Shown here piece after piece: positions 57,217-64,000 of a stretch of DNA of 64,000 nt (the stretch's first letter is position 1; each line of letters begins with the position of its first letter). Location: contig NZ_VTUZ01000002.1 of the NCBI RefSeq assembly GCF_008369935.1, positions 1 through 64,000 on the forward strand, written 5' to 3'. Origin of the DNA: Paraburkholderia panacisoli. GTDB taxonomy: Bacteria; Pseudomonadota; Gammaproteobacteria; Burkholderiales; Burkholderiaceae. The position numbers and the translations under genes were made by a program. The notes beneath the pieces are model-generated. The model had not been told where the DNA came from. It saw nothing but the letters and a program-made list of their open reading frames with translations, and did no database searches.

Positions 57217-58305
57217 ATGACGCTCCCCCCTTCCCAAGACACCAACGATACCCGCCTCGAACTGCTCAAAGCCTGGCTGCAAGGCCACGCGGCGCGCTAT
57301 GCGCTGCAGCTCGACACGCTTGCCCCCGCGTCGTCCGACGCCAGTTTCCGCCGCTATTTCCGGCTCACCGGTAAGGCTGCGGAAGGCGAAAGCGCCGCCA
57401 CCCTGATCGCCGTCGATGCCCCGCCGCCCGAAAAGTGCCGCGAATTCGTGCAGATCGCCGGTTTGCTCGACGCGGCCGGCGTGCACGTGCCGCGCGTGCT
57501 GGAGGTCGATTTCGACGCCGGGCTGATGCTCGTCACCGATCTGGGCACCGCGTCGTACCTCGGCGCGCTGACCGGCGCGCAACAGGCGAACGACCCGCGC
57601 CGCGCCCGCGCGCTGATGCGCGACGCGCTCGACGCGCTGATCCGCTGGCAACTGAGCTCGCGTGAAAACGTGCTGCCGCCGTTCGACGAAGCGTTCCTGC
57701 GCCGCGAGATGGAGTTGATGCCGGAGTGGTTCATCGGCCGGCACCTGGGCCGCGAGGTCGACGACAAGACACGCGGGCTGCTCGATCGCACGTTCGCGCT
57801 GCTGATCGCGAGTGCGCGCGCGCAGCCGCAAGTGTTCATGCTGCGCGATTTCATGCCGCGCAATCTGATGGTTGCCGCGCCGGATTCGCCACGTCCCGGC
57901 GCCAACCCCGGCGTGCTCGACTTCCAGGACGCGGTGTACGGCCCGATCACGTACGACGTCGCGTCGCTGCTACGCGACGCATTCCTCGGCTGGGACGAGG
58001 AGTTCGAACTGGATTGCTTCGTGTACTACTGGGAACGCGCGAAAAAGGCCGGCTTGCCCGTCGATGCCGATTTCGGCGAGTTCTACCGCCAGATCGAATG
58101 GATGGGGCTGCAACGGCACATCAAGGTGCTGGGGCTGTTCTGCCGGATCAACTACCGGGACAACAAACCGCATTACATGAAGGATCTGCCGCGTTTCATC
58201 GGCTATGCGCGCAAGGTGGCCGAACGCTATGCGCCGCTGCGCCCGTTCGCGAAGCTGCTCGACGATCTCGAAGGCCGCGCGAATGAAGTCGGCTACACGT
58301 TCTGA
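57217..58305 (+). CDS. amgK: N-acetylmuramate/N-acetylglucosamine 1-kinase (aminoglycoside-kinase fold)
   Basis: A 362-residue APH-fold kinase: SSDASFRRYFRLTGKA, VTDLGTASYLGAL and LDFQDAVYGPITYDVASLLR. The Brenner motif reads MLRDFMPRNLM, so the first histidine of H-R-D is leucine while the catalytic aspartate and the asparagine remain. With MurU it recycles cell-wall amino sugars. murU starts 9 bases downstream. ATG 57217 is preferred to an upstream frame start. Confidence 0.92.
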   Translation: MTLPPSQDTNDTRLELLKAWLQGHAARYALQLDTLAPASSDASFRRYFRLTGKAAEGESAATLIAVDAPPPEKCREFVQIAGLLDAAGVHVPRVLEVDFDAGLMLVTDLGTASYLGALTGAQQANDPRRARALMRDALDALIRWQLSSRENVLPPFDEAFLRREMELMPEWFIGRHLGREVDDKTRGLLDRTFALLIASARAQPQVFMLRDFMPRNLMVAAPDSPRPGANPGVLDFQDAVYGPITYDVASLLRDAFLGWDEEFELDCFVYYWERAKKAGLPVDADFGEFYRQIEWMGLQRHIKVLGLFCRINYRDNKPHYMKDLPRFIGYARKVAERYAPLRPFAKLLDDLEGRANEVGYTF

Positions 58306-58314
58306 CCAAAAACA

Positions 58315-59022
58315 ATGTCCCTGAAGAAAGCGATGATTTTCGCCGCGGGCCGCGGCGACCGCATGCGTCCGTTGACCGACGCCTGTCCCAAGCCGTTGCT
58401 CCAGGTGGGCGGCAAACCGCTGATCGTCTGGCAGATCGAACGGCTCGCGCGGGCCGGCTTCCAGACCATCGTCATCAATCATGCATGGCTCGGCGCGCAG
58501 ATCGAAGCCGCGCTCGGCGACGGTTCGCGCTGGCAGGTCGAACTGCGCTACTCGGCTGAACATGCGGCGCTGGAGACGGCGGGCGGCATCGTGCAAGCGT
58601 TGCCGCTGCTGGAAGACGACGGCGCGAGCGAAGTGTTCGCGGCAATCGCCGGCGACGTGTACGCCGATTTCGATTACGCGACGCTGAATGCTCGCGCCGA
58701 CACGCTGAAGACACGCTCCGAGCCGGGCATGCATCTGGTGATGGTGCCGAATCCGGCGTTTCATCCGCGCGGCGACTTCGGTCTGATTGACGGCGTGCTG
58801 TCGCTCGACGCACAGCCCCGCTTGACGTTCGGCAGCATCGGGCTTTACGACACGCGCATGTTCCGCGATCTGCCGCGCGGCACACGGCGCGCGCTCACGC
58901 CGTACTACCGTGAGACGATTGCGCGCGGGCTCGCGAGCGGCGAGTTGTATGAAGGCTTGTGGGAGAACGTTGGTACGCCTGAGCAGTTGCAGGCGCTGGA
59001 TCAACGGTTGAACACGCGCTGA
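58315..59022 (+). CDS. murU: N-acetylmuramate alpha-1-phosphate uridylyltransferase
   Basis: A 235-residue nucleotidyltransferase: FAAGRGDRMRPLTDACPKPL (nucleotide-binding loop), AGDVYADFDY and LYEGLWENVGTPEQLQALDQ. It makes UDP-MurNAc from MurNAc-1-phosphate, the step after AmgK. Confidence 0.93.
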   Translation: MSLKKAMIFAAGRGDRMRPLTDACPKPLLQVGGKPLIVWQIERLARAGFQTIVINHAWLGAQIEAALGDGSRWQVELRYSAEHAALETAGGIVQALPLLEDDGASEVFAAIAGDVYADFDYATLNARADTLKTRSEPGMHLVMVPNPAFHPRGDFGLIDGVLSLDAQPRLTFGSIGLYDTRMFRDLPRGTRRALTPYYRETIARGLASGELYEGLWENVGTPEQLQALDQRLNTR

Positions 59023-59210
59023 GCGTAGCTAGTCGGGGGTAACTCCGAAAGCGTCGGACAGAGCGCTGGCATCGCGCGACGCTCTGCTCGATGTGCAACG
59101 CCACATACATCGCGCCCGGCATCCGGCCGCGCGATCAGCGTCTACCTATAGCGCTCACCGTTCGAGCCGCCTCGCGCCTTCCGCAAGCACGCCAATAAAG
59201 CGCGGCCCGC

Positions 59211-61097
59211 TCACCGTCCGCCATCCCCCGCCCCCACCGTTTCCACCAGTTCGGGCGCCGCCGCCGCGCGCTGCTGCAACGCCCACATCTGCGCGAACAG
59301 GCCGTTCGCGCTCAGCAACTCCGCATGCGTGCCGCGCTCGACGATGCGCCCCTTGTCCATCACGATGATCTGCTGCGCGTGCACCACCGTCGACAGCCGG
59401 TGCGCGATGATCAACGTCGTGCGCTCGCGGGCGATCTGATCGAGTTCGTGCTGGATCGCGCGCTCGGAACGCGAATCGAGCGCGGAGGTGGCTTCGTCGA
59501 ACAGCAGGATCGGCGGATTTTTCAGGATGGTCCGCGCAATCGCGACGCGCTGCTTTTCGCCGCCCGACAATTTCAGCCCGCGCTCGCCGACCGGCGTCTC
59601 ATAGCCCTTCGGCAGCCCTTCGATGAATTCGTGGATATGCGCCGCGCGCGCCGCCGCGATCACTTCTTCCCGCGTCGCCGACGGCCGCCCGTAAGCGATG
59701 TTGTAGTAGATCGAATCGTTGAACAGCACCGTATCCTGCGGCACGATGCCGATCGACGCGCGCAGCGAATCCTGCGTAACGTCGCGAATATCCTGACCGT
59801 CGATCTGGATCGCGCCGCCCGTGGCGCGATCCAGATCGTAGAAGCGGAATATCAGCCGCGCGAGCGTCGATTTGCCCGAACCGCTATGGCCGACCACCGC
59901 CGTCGTGGTACCTGCGGCAATCGTGAAGCTCACGTCGTGCAGAATCTGGCGCGCCGGCTCGTACGCGAAGTTCACGTGCTCGAAGCGCAGCTGCGCGCCG
60001 CTCACCCGCAAAGCCGACGCATCGGCGAGATCGGGCACTTCCCGGGTCGCGCCGAGCAGCGTGAACATGCGGTCCATATCGGTGAGACTCTGCTTCAGTT
60101 CGCGATACACGACGCCGAGGAAATTCAGCGGAATATAAAGCTGCAGCATGAAGGTGTTGATCAGCACCAGATCGCCGAGCGTGAGACGCCCGGCCATCAC
60201 GCCTTGCGTCGCGCGCCACAGAATGAACACGAGCCCCGTGCCGATGATCGCCTGCTGTCCGAAGTTCAGCGCCGACAGCGAGCGCTGCGATTTGATCGCC
60301 GCCGTGCGATAACGCCGGAGATTTTCGTCGTAGCGGCTCACCTCCCACTCTTCGTTGCCGAAGTATTTGACGGTCTCGTAGTTGAGCAGCGAGTCGATCG
60401 CGCGCGAGTTCGCCTTCGAATCGAGATCGTTCATCGTGCGGCGAAAATGGGTGCGCCACTCGGTGACCTTCACCGTGAAGACGATGTACACCGCGAGCGC
60501 GATGAACGTGACGATCGCGTAATACGCCTCGTATTTGACGACGAAAAAACCGAGCACGAGGCCGACTTCGACCAGTGTCGGCAGAATGCTGTACAGCGAA
60601 TAAGAAATGAGTTGCGTGATCCCGCGCGTGCCGCGTTCGATGTCGCGCGACATGCCGCCCGTTTGCCGTTCGAGATGGAACCGCAACGACAACGCATGCA
60701 AATGGCGGAACACCTTCAGCGCCAGTTGCCGCACCGCGCTCTCGGTCACTTTCGAAAACAGGATCTCGCGCAGTTCGGTGAAGAGCGACGTGGACAGCCG
60801 CACCACCGCATACGCGACCACCAGCAGCCCAACGCCGCCCAGCAGCACGATGGCCGGCGAGTCGTGCGCGCGGCCGAGCGCGGTCAGATGCTGCACCGAC
60901 GCGAGGCTGTCGACGATGCGCTTCATCACGATCGGCACGCCGAGATTCGCCACCTTCGCGCCGATCAGGCAGCTCAGCGCGAAACCGACTCGCCATTTGT
61001 AGGTGGCGAGGTAAGGCAGCAGCGACAGGATCGTCTGCCAGTCGTTGCGAGGCTGGGTGGAGATCGGCGAGGGTTCGGACGAGGACGGACGGCGCAT
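59211..61097 (-). CDS. ABC half-exporter, ATM1/HMT1 type
   Basis: A 628-residue half transporter with about six N-terminal membrane segments (VGFALSCLIGAKVANLGVPI; VAYAVVRLSTSLFTELREIL) and one ATPase domain: Walker A GHSGSGKST, signature LSGGEKQRVAIAR, Walker B ILLFDEATSALD. The TM region matches the ATM1/HMT1 group, which exports glutathione-linked metal or sulphur species. ATG 61097 gives a conventional start. It is divergent from the thioesterase. Confidence 0.92.
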   Translation of the reverse strand: MRRPSSSEPSPISTQPRNDWQTILSLLPYLATYKWRVGFALSCLIGAKVANLGVPIVMKRIVDSLASVQHLTALGRAHDSPAIVLLGGVGLLVVAYAVVRLSTSLFTELREILFSKVTESAVRQLALKVFRHLHALSLRFHLERQTGGMSRDIERGTRGITQLISYSLYSILPTLVEVGLVLGFFVVKYEAYYAIVTFIALAVYIVFTVKVTEWRTHFRRTMNDLDSKANSRAIDSLLNYETVKYFGNEEWEVSRYDENLRRYRTAAIKSQRSLSALNFGQQAIIGTGLVFILWRATQGVMAGRLTLGDLVLINTFMLQLYIPLNFLGVVYRELKQSLTDMDRMFTLLGATREVPDLADASALRVSGAQLRFEHVNFAYEPARQILHDVSFTIAAGTTTAVVGHSGSGKSTLARLIFRFYDLDRATGGAIQIDGQDIRDVTQDSLRASIGIVPQDTVLFNDSIYYNIAYGRPSATREEVIAAARAAHIHEFIEGLPKGYETPVGERGLKLSGGEKQRVAIARTILKNPPILLFDEATSALDSRSERAIQHELDQIARERTTLIIAHRLSTVVHAQQIIVMDKGRIVERGTHAELLSANGLFAQMWALQQRAAAAPELVETVGAGDGGR

Positions 61098-61404
61098 GGG
61101 GATCTGCAAGGGGGGAGAGGGTGGAAATGCCGGAGTTCGCAGCGGTGCGCCGAGCGCGGCATGCCGATCCGGCACACTGCTTTGTCGCGCGACCCCGCTG
61201 GGCGCTTTCCCGTACAATTCCTGATCTTTCTATTGTCGCAGAAGCCGGCTGGCGCCGCTTTTCATGGGCTGTCGGCCGTGGGCCGCACGTTGGCCGCGCG
61301 GCCGTGCCGGATGGCCCGGTTTCCCGCTGCCCGCCGCAGTCGTCGTGAAATTCCCGCCTGCTGCTCGAGCCGACCGAGCCAATACGTTTCTCAAGGATGT
61401 CCCG

Positions 61405-61800
61405 ATGACCGATCTTCTTCAACTGCCGTCCAAGCCTTGCGCGCTGCGCGTCATGCCGCAACCGTCGGACGCGAATGTCCACGGCGACGTGTTCGGCGGC
61501 TGGATCATGGCGCAGGTGGATATCGCCGGCTCGATTCCGGCAAGCCGCCGCGCCAACGGACGGGTGGCGACCATCGCGGTCAATTCGTTCGTGTTCAAGC
61601 AGCCGGTGTTCGTCGGCGACTTGCTGAGCTTTTACGCAGATATCGTCAAGACGGGCAATACGTCGGTGACGGTGTCGGTCGAGGTCTACGCGCAGCGTAT
61701 GAGCCTGACCGAAGACCTCGTGAAAGTCACCGAGGCGACCCTCACCTACGTCGCCACCGACAGCGACCGTCGCCCGCGCGCGCTGCCCGTGCTCGATTGA
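61405..61800 (+). CDS. Acyl-CoA thioesterase (YciA-like hotdog)
   Basis: A 131-residue hotdog-fold thioesterase: NVHGDVFGGWIMAQVDIAGS (catalytic region) and VKTGNTSVTVSVEVYAQRM. It hydrolyses acyl-CoA esters in the cytoplasm. ATG 61405 has AAGGATG upstream. A rho-independent terminator follows. Confidence 0.93.
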   Translation: MTDLLQLPSKPCALRVMPQPSDANVHGDVFGGWIMAQVDIAGSIPASRRANGRVATIAVNSFVFKQPVFVGDLLSFYADIVKTGNTSVTVSVEVYAQRMSLTEDLVKVTEATLTYVATDSDRRPRALPVLD

Positions 61801-61826
61801 CGAGGTTCTGCGGTCACGCAAAGAAA

Positions 61827-61856
61827 ACGAGGCGCCAAGGCGCCTCGTTCAGTTTT
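61827..61856 (+). terminator. Rho-independent terminator of the thioesterase gene
   Basis: ACGAGGCGCC and GGCGCCTCGT form a perfect 10-bp stem with an AA loop, followed by TCAGTTTT. Confidence 0.85.
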
Positions 61857-61900
61857 ACCCGTGATACCCGGATAAGCGAGCGCACGCGGTGCGCAGCGCT

Positions 61901-62239
61901 TTACTGGCTCGCTGCCGCGCCAATGCCCGCCTTCTTCTGCGCGTTCTGAATGTCGGTCGGATAGTTCGGATCGTTGCGCGACGGTTGATAACCGTGCGCC
62001 TCCAGTTGTTTCAGCTCCGCGTTTTTCTTCTCCCGCGCCTGCTTGCGCGCGGCCTTGCGCTCGGCCTTCGTGGTGGCTGCCGGTTTCGACGCGGCCATCG
62101 CGTTGGCCGCATCCGCATCAGCGCCGGCCGGCCCGCCGCCCGCGCCGCCGGTTTGCGCGAACGCCGGCGCGGCGCACGCCACACTGAGCACCAACGATGC
62201 CAGCAACACAGCCCGTTTCTTTGCAGGTGAAGACGTCAT
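61901..62239 (-). CDS. DUF4148-type exported small protein
   Basis: A 112-residue protein with a signal peptide (KRAVLLASLVLSVACAAPAF, cleavage after FAQ). The mature part has an Ala/Gly linker, a Lys/Ala coiled helix and the C-terminal motif ELKQLEAHGYQPSRNDPNYP then TDIQNAQKK, which is the DUF4148 signature. GGAGAAAAC precedes ATG 62239. Periplasmic; function unknown. Confidence 0.8.
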   Translation of the reverse strand: MTSSPAKKRAVLLASLVLSVACAAPAFAQTGGAGGGPAGADADAANAMAASKPAATTKAERKAARKQAREKKNAELKQLEAHGYQPSRNDPNYPTDIQNAQKKAGIGAAASQ

Positions 62240-62362
62240 GTTTTCTCCAGTCGGATTGGCGAATCGTTGGCTTTGCGGTTCCCAGCAAAGCCGGCGATAG
62301 GAACCACGAATATAGCCGACCGAAGCGCCCGCGCAAAACGCCGTGATCCGCCAGCGCACGGC

Positions 62363-63295
62363 CTAGGTGGCGCGAATCGGGGCCGTCGGCGAACCGCCGC
62401 CGCGCAAATAAGTGTCGACCTGGCCTTCGATCCACTGCGCGAAATGCGCCTGCCCGGCATTGAGCGTGTCGCGCTGCTGCCACACAAGCCAGTACGGATA
62501 GCGGTACGGCACGCGGATGTCGGTAATCTGCACCAGCGTCCGTTGGGCCAATGCATGCGCGACCAGACTGCGCCGTTCGAGCGCGACGCCCTGCCCGAGC
62601 AAAACCGCGCCGATCACGATGTTCGAGTCGTTCGCCGACAGCACCACTGCGTCGGCGGCGGGCGCGGCGACCTGCGCCGCCTGACACCAGTCGGTCCACG
62701 GCGCGTCGGGGCTGGAGATCAGCGGACAGGCGAACACGTCTGCAGCAGTCACCGGCAAGCGGCCATTCGGCCCGAGCGCGAAATGCGGCGCCGCGACCAC
62801 CACCATGTCGTCATCGAACAGCTTTTGTTGCGCGACGTCGGGCCAATGCCCCTGCCCCATGCGGATGCCGATATCGCTCATGCCCTGGCGAAAATCCTCG
62901 ACCTGCAGACTGGTCACGAGACGCACCCGGTAGTACGGATGCGCGTCGCGAAAGCTCGCCAGGCGCGGCACCAGCCAGTGCTGCGCGAACGACGGCACCG
63001 TCGAGATCACCAGTTCGCTGTCGTCGGGGCGCGCCTGCGCGCGGCGCGTCGCCTGCGTGATGTCGCGCAGCGCCGCGCGGATGTCGAGCGCGTACAGCCG
63101 CCCTTCCTCGGTAAGCCGCAGTCCGCGCGCCTCGCGGATAAAGAGCGCGACGCCCATCGCATCTTCGAGCACCTTGATCTGCTGGCTCACCGCCGAGTGG
63201 GTCACATGCAATTCGCGCGCGGCCTGGGTGACGCCGCCCAGCCGGGCGACGGCCTCGAAGCAGCGCAGCGCAGTCAAAGGCGGGATCGGTTTCAT
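62363..63295 (-). CDS. LysR-family transcriptional regulator (GcvA-like)
   Basis: A 310-residue LysR protein. The N-terminal HTH is PPLTALRCFEAVARLGGVTQ, AARELHVTHSAVSQQIKVLE; the C-terminal effector domain contains STVPSFAQHWLVPRLASFRD and the GcvA-like DIGIRMGQGHWPDVAQQKLF. ATG 63295. It is divergent from a GST gene, which it probably controls through two palindromes in the shared region. Confidence 0.92.
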   Translation of the reverse strand: MKPIPPLTALRCFEAVARLGGVTQAARELHVTHSAVSQQIKVLEDAMGVALFIREARGLRLTEEGRLYALDIRAALRDITQATRRAQARPDDSELVISTVPSFAQHWLVPRLASFRDAHPYYRVRLVTSLQVEDFRQGMSDIGIRMGQGHWPDVAQQKLFDDDMVVVAAPHFALGPNGRLPVTAADVFACPLISSPDAPWTDWCQAAQVAAPAADAVVLSANDSNIVIGAVLLGQGVALERRSLVAHALAQRTLVQITDIRVPYRYPYWLVWQQRDTLNAGQAHFAQWIEGQVDTYLRGGGSPTAPIRAT

Positions 63296-63310
63296 GTTAG
63301 AAATTCTGAC
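63296..63310. promoter_or_regulatory. Candidate LysR site 1 (palindrome)
   Basis: GTTAGAAATTCTGAC is a near-perfect 15-bp palindrome of LysR (T-N11-A) type. It directly abuts the lysR start codon. Confidence 0.6.
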
Positions 63311-63432
63311 GGAAGTCGTCGGTAATTGTCGCTTTTTTTGGCGCGCCGGGATGCTTAATCTATCGGCTTGCCGCGCTCTCAATTTGCGGCGGCCCGCAAT
63401 CGCCGGGTCCCGTTGGGCCAGCGGCACGCGAT

Positions 63433-63447
63433 GATAGAACTTCTAAC
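63433..63447. promoter_or_regulatory. Candidate LysR site 2 (palindrome)
   Basis: GATAGAACTTCTAAC repeats site 1 with two changes. It lies 9 bases before the GST start codon, next to its ribosome binding site, and so could block transcription or mark autoregulation. Confidence 0.6.
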
Positions 63448-63456
63448 GGGAAAGAG

Positions 63457-64000
63457 ATGAAACTGATCGGAATGCTCGATTCGCCCTACGTGCGGCGAGT
63501 CGCTATCTGCCTCAAATTGCTGAAGCTCGATTTCGAACACGAGTCGATTTCAGTCTTCAGCACCTACGACCAGTTCGCGAAAATCAACCCGGTCGTCAAG
63601 GCGCCGACGCTGATCGCCGACAACGGCCTCACCGTCATGGACTCGACGCTGATTCTCCAGTACCTGGCGACGCTCGCCGGGCCGGAGCAACGGCTATTCC
63701 CCACACGCCCGGACGACGCGCTGCGCGCCGCCCGCCTCACGGGGCTCGCGCTCGCCGCGTGCGAGAAGTCCGTGCAGATCGTCTACGAGCGCAATCTGCG
63801 GCCGGCCGACAAGCAGCATGAGCCGTGGGTCGAGCGCGTGCGCGCGCAATTGCTCGCCGCTTACGCGGAACTCGAACGCGAGCTCGCGACGGCCACGCTG
63901 CCGGCCGGGCAGGACTCGTTCGACGCGACGGACGTGACCGTCGCAGTCGGCTGGCATTTCACGCAGATGATGTTGCCGGAGATTGTCAACAAGGCGGCGC
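63457..64000 (+). CDS. Glutathione S-transferase (partial, runs off the window)
   Basis: The first 181 codons of a GST: thioredoxin-like N-terminal domain MKLIGMLDSPYVRRVAICLK with the catalytic region SPYVRR, NPVVKAPTLIADNGLTVMDS (glutathione-site P and S) and an all-helical C-terminal domain that begins at about residue 85. The frame is open to the end of the window. GGGAAAGAG precedes ATG 63457. Divergent from the LysR gene. Confidence 0.9.
   Translation, partial: MKLIGMLDSPYVRRVAICLKLLKLDFEHESISVFSTYDQFAKINPVVKAPTLIADNGLTVMDSTLILQYLATLAGPEQRLFPTRPDDALRAARLTGLALAACEKSVQIVYERNLRPADKQHEPWVERVRAQLLAAYAELERELATATLPAGQDSFDATDVTVAVGWHFTQMMLPEIVNKAA

Noticed and set aside
59325..61949. Plus-strand frame of 874 codons opposite the ABC exporter
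   Set aside because: It is a shadow frame of GC-rich coding DNA and has no ribosome binding site or domain.
1..64000. CRISPR arrays, tRNA or rRNA genes, and IS transposases
   Set aside because: No regular spacer-repeat pattern, cloverleaf with CCA end, rRNA segment or DDE/HUH transposase could be recognised on either strand.

Overview
The window reads as part of a Burkholderiaceae chromosome, most likely Paraburkholderia or Burkholderia. The right third (about 41.7-64 kb) is a dense, GC-rich housekeeping block with the gene order of that family: glyQ-glyS-gmhB-plsC-YgjP-like hydrolase, then gloA, a porin, a DMT transporter, the lptD-surA-pdxA-rsmA string with divergent amgK-murU, an ATM1-type ABC exporter, a thioesterase, and a LysR regulator divergent from a glutathione S-transferase. 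The species is inferred from protein families only; there is no rRNA or other marker gene in the window.

The left two thirds (1 to about 41.6 kb) are accessory DNA: less GC-rich by eye, full of short orphan genes, duplicated segments and broken genes. The junction with the backbone lies at about 41.64-41.70 kb, where only the last ~125 codons of an FMN-binding glutamate synthase-family gene remain, next to an AlpA/excisionase-like gene.

From 1 to 13.7 kb the sequence holds stress and signalling genes (phasin, PRC-barrel protein, hybrid histidine kinase, single-domain response regulator, divergent PII-like protein, acylphosphatase) mixed with relics of paralogues: a second phasin end, a PRC-barrel scrap, a receiver-domain tail, a cold-shock gene with a 4-base deletion, an SDR fragment and a beta-propeller fragment.

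From 14 to 29.8 kb lies an arsenic island. arsN2, an MFS transporter and an unknown gene are read leftward; arsH-arsR-arsI (arsI frameshifted) are read rightward; a second arsR faces arsC-arsC-aqpS; then aioX-aioS-aioR-acylphosphatase (leftward) stands divergent from aioB-aioA-moaA (rightward). The aio intergenic region carries a clear sigma-54 promoter (GG-N10-GC) and an upstream palindrome, which fits control of aioBA by the sigma-54 activator AioR in response to arsenite sensed by AioX/AioS. MoaA would supply molybdenum cofactor. No ArsB/Acr3 efflux pump and no dedicated cytochrome c are in the window.

From 34.5 to 41.2 kb is a tightly packed, leftward set of ten genes of mostly unknown function, divergent from a regulator with two HTH domains; the space between them holds a tandem 15-bp repeat array. 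Its first gene is a metallophosphoesterase-like protein that has lost every metal-binding motif, followed by a HAD-like protein, several small coupled genes, an AbiEi/DUF6088-like protein, a DUF2442 protein and an antitoxin-like protein. This is the best candidate in the window for an undescribed system.
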